NCBI GenBank assembly: GCA_041658245.1
Contig: JBBAAM010000072.1
Coordinates: forward strand, 1 to 14,256
Source: Fen-1258 sp041658245
Lineage (GTDB): Bacteria > Bacteroidota > Ignavibacteria > Ignavibacteriales > Melioribacteraceae
DNA: 14,256 nucleotides
Direction: 5' to 3'
Below are positions 1 to 8,941 of this stretch, one piece after another (within the stretch, counting starts at the first letter, position 1; every line of letters begins with the position of its first letter). The notes beneath the pieces are model-generated. The model saw only the letters and a list, made by a program, of their open reading frames with translations, searched no databases and had not been told where the DNA came from. Both the position numbers and the translations under genes were made by a program.

Positions 1-351
1 CGTATGCCCGGACACATGAATGTATTGCTTGCTGAAGCAGATGTGCCTTACGAACAGCTTATTGAGAGTGATGAGATCAATCCTGATCTTCCAAATACCG
101 ATGTACTTGTCGTTATAGGGGCCAATGATGTTGTAAACCCTGCTGCTGAGGATGATCCTTCAAGTCCGATCTATGGTATGCCAATCATAAAAGCACGCGA
201 TGCTAAAAACATCATAGTTATGAAACGCGGAATGGGTAAGGGTTATGCAGCTATAGAAAACATGCTCTTCTTTAATGATAAAACAAGAATGTTATTTGGT
301 GATGCAAAGAGTACTCTGCAGAACCTTGTAAATGAAGTGAAAAGCTTATAG
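1..351 (+). CDS. pntB: NAD(P) transhydrogenase subunit beta, C-terminal part (5' end outside window)
   Basis: This is the last 116 codons of the beta subunit of the membrane proton-translocating NAD(P)+ transhydrogenase, which uses the proton gradient to reduce NADP+ with NADH. The visible part is the cytosolic NADP(H)-binding domain III. The frame enters the window open, reading RMPGHMNVLLAEA, so the ATG at position 4 is an internal codon and not the start. Family hallmarks seen in order are MPGHMNVLLAEA, DEINPD, VIGANDVVNPAAEDDPSSPI, GMPII, a KRGMGKGYA stretch and the terminal LFFNDKT..LFGDAK. The membrane domain lies upstream of the window. It is a core metabolic gene, visibly less AT-rich than what follows, and marks the conserved chromosomal side of the junction with the defence operon. 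Family assignment is very secure. Confidence 0.97.
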   Translation, partial: RMPGHMNVLLAEADVPYEQLIESDEINPDLPNTDVLVVIGANDVVNPAAEDDPSSPIYGMPIIKARDAKNIIVMKRGMGKGYAAIENMLFFNDKTRMLFGDAKSTLQNLVNEVKSL

Positions 352-396
352 TTTTTTAAGAGTGCAATTTTGCTGATCCGCTCATGACTAATTTAC

Positions 397-419
397 GGCA
401 GCATTTGCTATTTGCTGCC
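397..419 (+). terminator. Possible pntB terminator hairpin
   Basis: GGCAGCA (397-403) pairs perfectly with TGCTGCC (413-419) around a 9-base loop, 45 bases after the pntB stop codon. It is followed only by AATTTATA rather than a clean T run, so it would be a weak intrinsic terminator at best. The position suits transcript end formation for pntB, but the function is inferred. Confidence 0.35.
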
Positions 420-553
420 AATTTATAGTCTATGATAGACCACACTGGACTATCCTATTAAAAGGCTTATATCTTGACATATAACCTTCGCAGTTCTTTA
501 CCTGGACTTTCCCCTCGCAAAAAAAAATAAAAATTCAGCCATCCCACATTATA

Positions 554-604
554 CACATTTGCAAGTCCCACAATGCCAGCCCGCAAATCAAAACTTGCAA
601 AAGA
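554..604. repeat. Left copy of a diverged ~50-base element flanking the BREX operon
   Basis: The element starts with CACATTTGCAA (554-564) and ends with TTGCAAAAGA (595-604). Within it, TTTGCAAGT (558-566) and ACTTGCAAA (593-601) are perfect inverted repeats around a 26-base spacer. The same start and end blocks, at nearly the same distance (41 versus 38 bases), recur just after brxL at 10374-10421. The interiors share only a weak match around CAGCC. It could be a dispersed intergenic repeat, a regulatory hairpin in the brxP leader, or a relic boundary of the inserted operon. Confidence 0.45.
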
Positions 605-655
605 GCGTAATCTTGCCATCTCTTTTATTAACTTTATCCTCTTTAATAAATAGAA

Positions 656-3202
656 ATGTTTAGAATAATCTGGGATAAAGATATAAATGGTGTATTGCTT
701 ACAACAAATGGCAATGGGGAAGCCTTGAATGTTTCACCACGGCCTGTTTTTTATGAAGAATTGGACTTGCTTGGATTTAAGAAGTATTGGAAATATCCTG
801 AGTCAAAAGAGTCTTTACTTTGGGCTTTAGACAGAAGATATTTTTATGAAGGGGAATTGGTAGCTGAAGTAAAAGGTGGAAATATCTTCGATGATCCGAC
901 CATTATAATCACAGATGCTGGTCAAGAATTGTTATTGAAACCGATTGATATTAAAAGAGTTGTTGACAAAAATAAAAAGAACCTGTTCATACTTGAACAA
1001 GAAGCAATTGAATTCATAGAACAAACATATCGTACTTATAGCTTAAAGAAGCTTAGGAGTAAGGCTAAAGCTAACGAAGAAATTGACTGGGCTTTACTTG
1101 CTGAAAAGCATGAAAAAAGTACAAGAGTAAAACATGCTGTTGTGAAGCAAGACTGCGATAGTTTTGATATAATGCCACTTGATTTAGCTAAGGAACAAAA
1201 TAAAATAGTTTATCTTAATACAAAGATTGATCAGTTTATTGCTTCTTTCAGTGGAGGGAAAGACTCACAAGTTACACTTGACCTTGTTAGCAGGGTAATA
1301 CCTCCAGATGATTTCAGAGTTATATATTCGGATACAGGAATGGAAATTCCTCCTTCCCTTGATACCTGGGAGCTAACAAAAAACTATTATTCTTTGCTTT
1401 ATCCCCAATTGAAGTTTCATCTATCTCAAAACCCGCAAAAAAACACAGTTGAATTATGGGAAAAATTTGGTTTACCAAGTCGTGTTCATAGATGGTGTTG
1501 TACTGTAGCTAAGACAGCCCCATTATATAGGGATTTAAAACATATTAATGGGAATGGGAAACAACCAAATGTATTGGTTTTTGAAGGTGTGCGGGCTGAG
1601 GAAAGTAGCAAAAGAGAAACTTATGAAAGAATCGGTAAACAAGTAAAGCATACAAATGTTATTAACGCCCGTCCAATATTTACTTGGAATCTTACAGAAG
1701 TTTTTCTCTATTTATTTTCAAGAGAATTATCTATAAACCAAGGGTACAGATATGGTCTTTCGCGAGTTGGATGCGTTATTTGTCCTTTCTCTTCTGATTG
1801 GAATGAAAGAATTGTAAGTAAAATCTATCCTGAAAAATTGGAACCTTTCTTAAATGTTATAAAGAAAGCAACAATTGAATCTGGAGTTATTGATGTACAT
1901 GATTACATAAAAGAAAGTCGTTGGAAAAGAAGGTCTGGCTCAAAAAGCAATTATTCAGGTGTATCAAGAATTGATATTATTGAACAAAACAAAGACCTCA
2001 AAATCATTTTAACTAATCCTAAGGAGGATGTTTTAGAATGGCTTAAGGTATTAGGTCCTTTATACACTATCGAAAATGGAAACATTATAAATGGCGAAAT
2101 TAAATTTAAGGAAATCGTATGTGCTTTTACTATCGATCATCTTGTTAATCAAGATAATAAGATAATTGCAACTTTTTCTAATCTTAGTAACTTTCCTACA
2201 TTACTTGGCAACGTAAAAAAAGTAGTTAATAAAGCAACTTATTGTAATCATTGTTTGGCATGTGAAGTCGAATGTCCAACAGGAGCTTTAGTTGTGGAAC
2301 CTAAAGTTAAAATTGATTCTATTAAATGCATTCATTGTGGAAAGTGTATCGATTTTATTGAAAAAGGTTGCATGATGGCAAAATCGTTAAATATATCTGA
2401 AGGAGGAAAGAGTATGAAAACAAAATTTGCAAGTATAGATAGGTACAATAGATTTGGATTAAGAGAAAAATGGCTTAACCAATATTTTTTCAATCCAGAT
2501 AATTATTTTCAAGGGGAAAATAGTTTGGGAATAAAGATGGTTCCTGCATTTATTAATTGGCTAAAAGATTCCGAAATAATAAATAATTCTGACAGAAGAA
2601 TAACGGAAATTGGAATAATACTACAGAAACAATTTAAAAACAACTCTGATTTGGTCTGGGAAATTATATGGATTAATTTAATCTATAACTCGACAATAGT
2701 TAATTGGTACAATCGAGATATTGCTTGGAACGTTGGACTAAACCGAGAAGATTTGGAATCGACTCTAAAGAACTCTTTCCCTGATATTAAGGATAGTACA
2801 AAGCTCAATGGATTGGCATCATTGATTAATATGTTTGTAGAAAGTCCCTTTGGCACAAAATTTAAATTTTGGGATGTTCAAAAGAAAAATTCTATAACAA
2901 TCATCAGAAAAATTCCACATGAAAATGTAAACTCAATTGCTGTAGCCTATTCACTTTATCGCTATGCCAAAGATAAGAATAGGTATAATTTTAGAGTTTC
3001 AGAATTTTATGAATCTGAACAAAAGGAGGGTATATACAAGCAGTTCGGAATATCAAAAGAACGATTTCAAAACATTTTGAGGACGCTGCAGGAAAACAAG
3101 CATGGAATTGTACAGGTCGACTTAGTGATGGGACTCGACAATATTTCTTTAAGAGAAGATTTGACGTACTTGGAGGTGCTTAAACTTTTACTCGATAAAT
3201 AA
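656..3202 (+). CDS. brxP: BREX type 4 protein BrxP: PAPS/APS-reductase-like PP-loop, ferredoxin and DUF4007-like domains
   Basis: An 848-residue multidomain protein probably supplying the sulfur or redox chemistry of the BREX system. Residues 1-185 are an N-terminal region I do not recognise. A PP-loop (SFSGGKDS, 197-204) begins the PAPS reductase/DndC-type nucleotide-binding domain, followed by WCC (C281, C282), GVRAEES (311-317) and GCVICP (C373, C376). The CC...CxxC set matches the [4Fe-4S] ligand pattern of assimilatory APS reductases. A two-cluster ferredoxin module follows, with C530, C533, C536, C540-P and C558, C561, C564, C572. Residues about 590-848 begin with a RYNRFGLREKWL stretch resembling DUF4007, a domain found with DndC-like proteins. 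ATG 656 is the first start after an in-frame TAA at 647. It has no SD, while a strong internal SD precedes Met587. Family call is strong; the exact reaction is inferred. Confidence 0.92.
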   Translation: MFRIIWDKDINGVLLTTNGNGEALNVSPRPVFYEELDLLGFKKYWKYPESKESLLWALDRRYFYEGELVAEVKGGNIFDDPTIIITDAGQELLLKPIDIKRVVDKNKKNLFILEQEAIEFIEQTYRTYSLKKLRSKAKANEEIDWALLAEKHEKSTRVKHAVVKQDCDSFDIMPLDLAKEQNKIVYLNTKIDQFIASFSGGKDSQVTLDLVSRVIPPDDFRVIYSDTGMEIPPSLDTWELTKNYYSLLYPQLKFHLSQNPQKNTVELWEKFGLPSRVHRWCCTVAKTAPLYRDLKHINGNGKQPNVLVFEGVRAEESSKRETYERIGKQVKHTNVINARPIFTWNLTEVFLYLFSRELSINQGYRYGLSRVGCVICPFSSDWNERIVSKIYPEKLEPFLNVIKKATIESGVIDVHDYIKESRWKRRSGSKSNYSGVSRIDIIEQNKDLKIILTNPKEDVLEWLKVLGPLYTIENGNIINGEIKFKEIVCAFTIDHLVNQDNKIIATFSNLSNFPTLLGNVKKVVNKATYCNHCLACEVECPTGALVVEPKVKIDSIKCIHCGKCIDFIEKGCMMAKSLNISEGGKSMKTKFASIDRYNRFGLREKWLNQYFFNPDNYFQGENSLGIKMVPAFINWLKDSEIINNSDRRITEIGIILQKQFKNNSDLVWEIIWINLIYNSTIVNWYNRDIAWNVGLNREDLESTLKNSFPDIKDSTKLNGLASLINMFVESPFGTKFKFWDVQKKNSITIIRKIPHENVNSIAVAYSLYRYAKDKNRYNFRVSEFYESEQKEGIYKQFGISKERFQNILRTLQENKHGIVQVDLVMGLDNISLREDLTYLEVLKLLLDK
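2401..2416 (+). promoter_or_regulatory. Internal Shine-Dalgarno and in-frame ATG inside brxP
   Basis: AGGAGG at 2401-2406 is followed after seven bases by ATG at 2414-2416, in frame with brxP as codon 587. Translation from here would give a 262-residue protein starting MKTKFASIDRY, consisting only of the DUF4007-like region, since the last ferredoxin cysteine is C572. The spacing equals that of the SD at the brxL start. I noticed four AGGAGG occurrences in the window, and only these two sit correctly before an in-frame start. The underlying codons encode EGGKS, so coding chance is a live alternative. Confidence 0.4.
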
Positions 3203-3209
3203 AAGCAAT

Positions 3210-6200
3210 ATGAAATATTCAGAAATTGTTGGGTTGCAGGAATATTTTCACCCTGTTTTCAATATCGAGAATGAAACAGTAAATTATTGGAAACAGTTTA
3301 TACCAAACGAGCAATTTAATGAGGTCCTAAGAAAAACTCTTTCTGCTATAGACACAAGAGACCCTAGCTTACGAAAGTCTATCTGGATTCAGGGTTCCTA
3401 TGGAACCGGCAAAAGTCATGCAGCCTCAGTAGTAAAGCATTTATTGTGGGACGAAGCAGATTTAATTGAAGAATATATTGCAGATAGAATTGATGATGCC
3501 AATTTAAAAGCAAAACTGAATAATTTTAGAAAGCACAAAAAAATATTGCCAGTTGTAATTAAAGGAGTCGGCAATATTATTGAACACAGAACCTTTGCAT
3601 TACAAATTGAAAGGTCAGTTAAACAATCATTAAAAAATATTGGTATTGATATTTCAACAAAATGTGACTTCGATCGTCTCATTGATAAAGTTGAGAATTC
3701 ACCTATTAACTGGGACGCTGTTATAAGTAGGAATGATGAATTAAGTATATTGGTTAGTGATAAGAGCGATATCCTTAACAAGCTAAATTCTAATGATATT
3801 GAGTTTTTTAGGGTGGTCGAGAATACTTTCATAAAAGAGGGCATCCATTTTTCATACGAAGAAATATCAAAATGGCTGGTCGAGGTTAACAATGAAATAA
3901 TTAAGAAAAAAATTGCTGCTGGAATAATTATTTTTTGGGATGAATTTACTTCATTAATGGACTCAATCAACTCAGGAATTATTAACCAAATTCAAAATAT
4001 TGCTGAATTAAGTGAAAAAAATAATATTTTCTTTTATTTGATAAGTCACAGAACTCCGAACGTCTATTCCGTGAGTAAGGAAGATTTAAATAGAATGAAT
4101 GACAGGTTCCATATTCTTCAATATCGAATGGAGCCTATTACTACTTATCATATAATAGCAGCTACCATAAAAAAAATTGATTCAAAAAAGTGGAATAAAA
4201 AACAAAATGAGGTATTTAGTAATTCAACTCAATGGGACGATTTGATTAATCGTCTAACTAACAATCAGAGTGCAACAGCCAAGACGAAAATCAGAGACCT
4301 TTTCCCAATACATCCCTATTCAGCTTTCTTATCAGTATTTATTGCACGAAACTTGGGATCAACCAATAGGAGTATTTTTGAATTTATATATGACAAAAAA
4401 CTTGGTTTTCAGAGCTTCCTTGAAAAAGAAATAAAAGGAGAACTTTTACTTACAGCCGATTATCTCTGGGATTTCTTTGTTAATGCTTTTGAAAACGATC
4501 AGGAGTCGAGATTTAATCAGGTACTTGATAAGTATAGACTAAATATATTGAGAGTACAAAAAAATGGAGAAAACTGTACAAAAGTATTTAAAGGAATCTT
4601 ACTTCTGAATGTTTTATTCAAAGTTATTGAAGTAACTGGTGAAGAAGGAAGGCCAGTTACTCCTTCCATAGAAAACATTATTTCACTTTTTACAGGTTGT
4701 GGTTTTGAAAACGAAATATCAGAAATCCTTGCCTTTATTGATGAAAATGGGATAATAACCAAAACACCTGGTGGGGATTTTTTAATTGAGTTTTCTTCTT
4801 TACCTGTCAGAGAAATCGAGCAAGAAAAAGATAAGATCAGAAATGAGTTTAAGGATATTATTTCTATATTGAAGTATTCATCGGTTGATAAAGAATTTGA
4901 AAAAAACATTTTTAGAGATAACATTTTTAGGGAATCAGAAATTGCTTTGTTCTCATCAAATTTTGAAAATGAACATGTATTGAGAAATAGGTTGAATAAA
5001 GCATTCGATAAGCCATTCACCATAAAGTTGGCTGTTTTTATGCCCAAAGGAGAATATGATAATCTGATAACTATCCCCAAAATTAAAGATTTGGCAACGG
5101 AAGATGATTTTCAGAATGTAATATTTGTAATTGTAGAAGAACCGTTTGCTGAAAAAAACTACGATAAATTCATTGATTATATTGCCAGGAAACAAGTCAG
5201 TGAGAATCACAGATACAATGAGCAATCTGCTAATTATGAAAACTATGCAAAAGAGCAGGTAAAAGAATGGTTTACACGCATACGGACAAGGTATATGCAA
5301 GTAGTTTTTCGGGATAAAGATGAAAAACATCTTGCTGACAAAATTGGTGGTATAATTAATAAACAATATAGCTCGACTATATTCTTTAAAGGAATCGACA
5401 ATATTAGTGATTTGTATAGGAATGCGAATGTTTGGAAATTTCAAAATGCAATTAAAGCAGCGGAGATTTTCATTTTTGCTGATGATAGAAATGAACTTGA
5501 AGAAAAAACATCAAACGGTCCCAATGTCTATCTTAAATATCTTTTGAAGGATTCTAAGGGCGAGTATATTGTTACTGAATCATTAACTACGAAACCTGAT
5601 GCGGAGGATAATCATAGTCTTAAAGTCATACAGACCGAGATAAATTCAAAATTAAATAAACTTAAACAACGTTCAACATTCAACATTGGTGATGAGTTAA
5701 AATACCTTACAGAAGCACCTTATGGAATTTATACAAATATGCCAAACATGGCACTTCTGGGATTTGCCTTGAGAAATTATATTGGTGAAATCTATGCTGC
5801 TGATGTTGGTCGCCCAATTGAGAAAGACGAGATGAGGGACCTAGTTAGTTACATGTTTAGCTATTGGCAAGAAGGTAAAAACCAAAACAAATTAAATGTT
5901 AGATTTGGTTCCAAAGAAGAACGTGAATTAAAGAAGATCTTTTCTAATCTATTTGATTTAAAAGACTGTAATAGTATAACTGATACAAGATGGGCAATCA
6001 TTGATTATCTTAAAACAGTTGCAAAATTTCCAATATGGGCATTAAAATATTATTCGAAAGATAAGGGCCTTTCAGGAGTTATTGATGAAATATTGAACTT
6101 AATTAGTAACCCGAAAGAACAAATTGATTTAACCATTATTTCAAATGTATTAGAGAAAATCAAAGATTTCAAATTAGAACTAAAATTGACTCTTAAACCA

Positions 6201-6596
6201 ATTAATTTCCACATAGGGTTTTTAAAATTCCTTCAAAGTGTTGATGAAGGAATTAAAATCTCAGAAGATAATTTTGACGAAATAACCAAGTACATTACTG
6301 AAAACTTACAAGAGGAAGTAGGTTACTGGAAAGAAGATGAGGTAAAACTGAGAGTTTATCAATGGGATAAGAACAAGAATAAAACAATCCTGCCTTTACT
6401 ACCTAATTCTCAAAATTTACTAGATGATCCCAGAAATCCCATGCACCCAATCCCCATTTCGGCTCCTGAAAGGGAAGCAATTATTGCAAGGATTAAAAAT
6501 TTTAATCTTGGAGAACAAGCATTGAAAGAAAAAATTGTTCAACTTCTGGAAGAAAATCCTCAATTACTAAGTTATTTTAATAAATACTTTAGTTAA
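3210..6596 (+). CDS. brxC: BREX system P-loop ATPase BrxC
   Basis: A 1128-residue cytosolic ATPase of the BrxC/PglY family, the large NTPase common to BREX systems and thought to assemble with the other BREX proteins on DNA. The N-terminus has the family-like EYFHPVFNIENETVNYW..FIP segment, then Walker A GSYGTGKSH (62-70, K68 and S69) preceded by WIQ. Walker B is IIIFWDEF (D244, E245), followed by a FYLISHRTPN sensor-like strand. The remaining ~850 residues are rich in charged helices without motifs I can name. Length fits the family, which is usually about 1100-1250 residues. The start ATG lies 7 bases after the brxP stop and pglZ begins 8 bases after this gene, so expression is coupled. Several open frames on the opposite strand are composition shadows. 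Confidence 0.93.
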   Translation: MKYSEIVGLQEYFHPVFNIENETVNYWKQFIPNEQFNEVLRKTLSAIDTRDPSLRKSIWIQGSYGTGKSHAASVVKHLLWDEADLIEEYIADRIDDANLKAKLNNFRKHKKILPVVIKGVGNIIEHRTFALQIERSVKQSLKNIGIDISTKCDFDRLIDKVENSPINWDAVISRNDELSILVSDKSDILNKLNSNDIEFFRVVENTFIKEGIHFSYEEISKWLVEVNNEIIKKKIAAGIIIFWDEFTSLMDSINSGIINQIQNIAELSEKNNIFFYLISHRTPNVYSVSKEDLNRMNDRFHILQYRMEPITTYHIIAATIKKIDSKKWNKKQNEVFSNSTQWDDLINRLTNNQSATAKTKIRDLFPIHPYSAFLSVFIARNLGSTNRSIFEFIYDKKLGFQSFLEKEIKGELLLTADYLWDFFVNAFENDQESRFNQVLDKYRLNILRVQKNGENCTKVFKGILLLNVLFKVIEVTGEEGRPVTPSIENIISLFTGCGFENEISEILAFIDENGIITKTPGGDFLIEFSSLPVREIEQEKDKIRNEFKDIISILKYSSVDKEFEKNIFRDNIFRESEIALFSSNFENEHVLRNRLNKAFDKPFTIKLAVFMPKGEYDNLITIPKIKDLATEDDFQNVIFVIVEEPFAEKNYDKFIDYIARKQVSENHRYNEQSANYENYAKEQVKEWFTRIRTRYMQVVFRDKDEKHLADKIGGIINKQYSSTIFFKGIDNISDLYRNANVWKFQNAIKAAEIFIFADDRNELEEKTSNGPNVYLKYLLKDSKGEYIVTESLTTKPDAEDNHSLKVIQTEINSKLNKLKQRSTFNIGDELKYLTEAPYGIYTNMPNMALLGFALRNYIGEIYAADVGRPIEKDEMRDLVSYMFSYWQEGKNQNKLNVRFGSKEERELKKIFSNLFDLKDCNSITDTRWAIIDYLKTVAKFPIWALKYYSKDKGLSGVIDEILNLISNPKEQIDLTIISNVLEKIKDFKLELKLTLKPINFHIGFLKFLQSVDEGIKISEDNFDEITKYITENLQEEVGYWKEDEVKLRVYQWDKNKNKTILPLLPNSQNLLDDPRNPMHPIPISAPEREAIIARIKNFNLGEQALKEKIVQLLEENPQLLSYFNKYFS

Positions 6597-6604
6597 AAAA
6601 GACT

Positions 6605-8941
6605 ATGGGAATCAAAGAATTTGAAGATATTGAAGGTTTAATTACTGAAATTATTTATGACAAGAAAACGCAAAATATCTTATCCAGACGTTTCCCGGTC
6701 AGATTAATATTTCTTCAAAGATTTGAGACATTCAGATTTCTGATTGAAAAGATGGCTTCATTAAATATTGAGATTTATCATTTAGAAAGGGATTTACCTA
6801 AACCTGATGGATGGATTACCAAAGACTCATTAATACATGTTGTGTCAAGTCTGGAAGACAACACTGCCGTTGTCCCTTTTTCTGAAATTATACGCTTTTA
6901 CTCAAGGCCAGATTTCAAGAACTTTTTTAACAGATTACTTCTAATCGAAAACTCATCAGATTTGTCAAGGAGAATCTATTTACCATTAATTGGTATTGAA
7001 CAAAGATTTGAAAAAGAGTTTTTTCAAAGCTTCTCGAGAAAATATGAGTGTGCTCCTATTTGGGGTATTTCCAAAGAAGATCCAAATTCTATAAAAGTAC
7101 TCTTATATACAAATCAGCTAAAGAGCAAGATTAAGAACTATGAATTACTTGAGAATACTGAGGAATGGCTAAAATTCTGGAAAATGAGAAGCCCTTGCAA
7201 TGTGGTTTGTTGTTCAAAACCATTAAATCTGTTCTATAAGAACACTCTGCCAGACACAATATTTTCGATCTATCAGTTTAATAATCCTAAAGAGCTTATC
7301 GAAGGAATCTACAAAAAGGAGATTCCTATATTATTTGTTGAGAATGAACGAAATCTTTGGAATCAGCTTTTGGACTTAATAAGTAATGATTTTGACAATT
7401 TTAATAGTTTCGTTAAAAACTACTTTATGGTTACAACTTTAACTGTAAAGACTATTTTGGATATTTGGCTAAAAACGGATAATTTATTTGAAAAATGGCT
7501 TTTAAAGAATTTTATTCTATCACAACAGTGTTTAAAACAAAAATATATCTTTAAGGTTTTTGAATCAATATCCGATTATTCTGACCATACACTTCTTCGA
7601 AACTTATTTCTAACAATATTTGCACAGGAAACAAAAGCGGAGTTTATTGATGATCGTTTTGAACTAATTAAACAGTTCGCCTACCATAAGCCTGTCAATT
7701 TATGTGATGAAGCCATTAATGAGTTAAAAGGTAAAATCAAAACTTTGCCTGATAGTGACCAGGCGTTATTATTGACAACCGGTTTGCTCCAAATTGAGAA
7801 GGACCTTATTTTTGAATTCTTTGCAAATAAACAAGATACAAACTTAGAAATATTGTCTCAACGCTATCCTGATATTTCCAATTACCTTTCTACAGCTACC
7901 TTTGATAATATCGAGAAAGAGCAAGAATGGGTTTATGAATATATTAAGGAGTATAAAGAATCAAAGATAACAAATAATGTTACCACTAGACTAATTGAAC
8001 TTATCTCCGAATTAAATGATACAAATATTTCATTCTACAATTGGTACAATAGCTTTGAATCCATCCAAAGTATTATACATTCTAATAAAGTTGACAAAGT
8101 TTTTTGGATAGATGCATTAGGTGTTGAATGGACAGCATTTATTGAAAATTATATTAATCAAAGTGGAAATGAACTGAAGGTCATTAAAAACATTGTTGGG
8201 GTAGCAAATCTTCCTACAAGTACAGAACATAACCGGATTTCAGATTCAAAGTATATTCAGGATTTTGATCGATTTGTGCATAATAATTTATATTCCTATC
8301 CAAATTCTATTATCAACGAATTCAATGAGTTAAAAAATATAATTGATTTAAACCTCACATTGGATTCAAATCAAACAGTAGCAATAGTATCAGATCATGG
8401 ATTGACAACCTTATCCAGGTTATTTGAATCTAAAAAGTATGGTAAAAATGATAGTCATGAAGGAAGATTTATTGAAGTTAGTAGTAAAGAACACACTGAA
8501 GATTCTGATTACTTAATTCACAAATCTGAAATGGATGAGAAACACTATTTAATTGCATTAAAACATAGTTCACTTGGTAAAAAGCCGTTACGAGAAGTAC
8601 ATGGAGGGTGTACCCCAGAAGAGGTATTGGTTCCTTTAATTTTGATTTCTAACAAGAAAAAAACTTACAGGGGAGATTATTTAATTTCAATACATCATAC
8701 TGAAATCCATAAAAGTGACCCTTTCGTTTTATTTGAAATTTCCCCAACCCCCAAATTTGTAAAAATAATTGTAGCTGGTAAAACTCAAAAATTAGGTTTT
8801 AAAGAAGATAACAATGTTTGGGTAGCTGAAATAGACAAATCCCTTTCAGGAAAAGTGGAACTAAAGGTGATTGTTGAGAATACAGAGAAAACATTTACAA
8901 TTAACATAATTTCAGGTTTAATACAGGAGGATTTATTTTGA
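6605..8941 (+). CDS. pglZ: BREX system PglZ protein (alkaline phosphatase superfamily)
   Basis: A 778-residue PglZ-family protein, the one component shared by all BREX types. Its phosphatase-like PglZ domain occupies about residues 495-690. Visible metal-site motifs are VFWIDALGVEW (D503), VAIVSDHG (D597, H598) and EVHGGCTPEEVLVPL (H666 followed by GG), the usual order in this superfamily. The first 490 residues are a helical region of unknown role. About 690-778 look like a beta-rich Ig-like tail (TPKFVKIIVAGKT and VELKVIVENTEKT). The start is 8 bases after brxC. The TGA stop overlaps the TTG start of brxL by 4 bases (TTGA), indicating translational coupling. Family assignment is strong; the physiological substrate of PglZ proteins is unsettled. 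Confidence 0.92.
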   Translation: MGIKEFEDIEGLITEIIYDKKTQNILSRRFPVRLIFLQRFETFRFLIEKMASLNIEIYHLERDLPKPDGWITKDSLIHVVSSLEDNTAVVPFSEIIRFYSRPDFKNFFNRLLLIENSSDLSRRIYLPLIGIEQRFEKEFFQSFSRKYECAPIWGISKEDPNSIKVLLYTNQLKSKIKNYELLENTEEWLKFWKMRSPCNVVCCSKPLNLFYKNTLPDTIFSIYQFNNPKELIEGIYKKEIPILFVENERNLWNQLLDLISNDFDNFNSFVKNYFMVTTLTVKTILDIWLKTDNLFEKWLLKNFILSQQCLKQKYIFKVFESISDYSDHTLLRNLFLTIFAQETKAEFIDDRFELIKQFAYHKPVNLCDEAINELKGKIKTLPDSDQALLLTTGLLQIEKDLIFEFFANKQDTNLEILSQRYPDISNYLSTATFDNIEKEQEWVYEYIKEYKESKITNNVTTRLIELISELNDTNISFYNWYNSFESIQSIIHSNKVDKVFWIDALGVEWTAFIENYINQSGNELKVIKNIVGVANLPTSTEHNRISDSKYIQDFDRFVHNNLYSYPNSIINEFNELKNIIDLNLTLDSNQTVAIVSDHGLTTLSRLFESKKYGKNDSHEGRFIEVSSKEHTEDSDYLIHKSEMDEKHYLIALKHSSLGKKPLREVHGGCTPEEVLVPLILISNKKKTYRGDYLISIHHTEIHKSDPFVLFEISPTPKFVKIIVAGKTQKLGFKEDNNVWVAEIDKSLSGKVELKVIVENTEKTFTINIISGLIQEDLF
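8925..8940 (+). promoter_or_regulatory. Strong Shine-Dalgarno deciding the TTG start of brxL
   Basis: AGGAGG at 8925-8930 lies seven bases before TTG 8938-8940. This supports a TTG start whose last two bases are shared with the pglZ TGA stop. Most genes in this window have no recognisable SD, so this is exceptional and suggests brxL translation is set independently or by stop-start reinitiation. Confidence 0.75.

Larger units (their letters stand above)
352..655. other. Gene-free region between pntB and brxP
   Basis: I find no convincing coding sequence in these 304 bases on either strand. The region holds a 7-bp stem hairpin shortly after pntB (397-419), a second small hairpin (GTCTA-TGA-TAGAC, 428-440), a run of nine A residues (519-527), and an inverted TTTGCAAGT/ACTTGCAAA repeat (558-566 and 593-601) that belongs to an element also found after brxL. 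The promoter of the defence operon should lie here. I could not find a convincing Bacteroidota -33/-7 pair, although TAACTTTA at 629-636 and TAATCTTG at 608-615 each differ from the TAnnTTTG -7 consensus at one position. Confidence 0.6.

Noticed and set aside
474..502. TTGACA at 474-479 as a -35 box for brxP
   Set aside because: No TATAAT-like box follows at about 17 bases, and Bacteroidota housekeeping promoters use a different -33/-7 signature. The near-matches to TAnnTTTG at 608-615 and 629-636 have no TTTG at the right distance upstream.
2022..2040. Second AGGAGG in brxP (2022-2027) with ATG at 2028 and 2038
   Set aside because: Spacing to ATG 2028 is zero, and ATG 2038 is out of frame and hits a stop two codons later. 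A further AGGAGG at 3024-3029 has no start codon after it.
656..3202. brxP as dndC of a Dnd phosphorothioation operon
   Set aside because: No dndB, dndD or dndE neighbours; instead brxC, pglZ and brxL follow directly, and the protein is much longer than DndC with added ferredoxin and DUF4007-like parts.
3416..5444. Three open frames on the minus strand inside brxC (3416-3970, 4517-5080, 4956-5444)
   Set aside because: They lie wholly within a gene with clear family motifs, overlap each other, and give Ser/Ile/Phe-rich low-complexity proteins typical of the antisense of AT-rich coding DNA.
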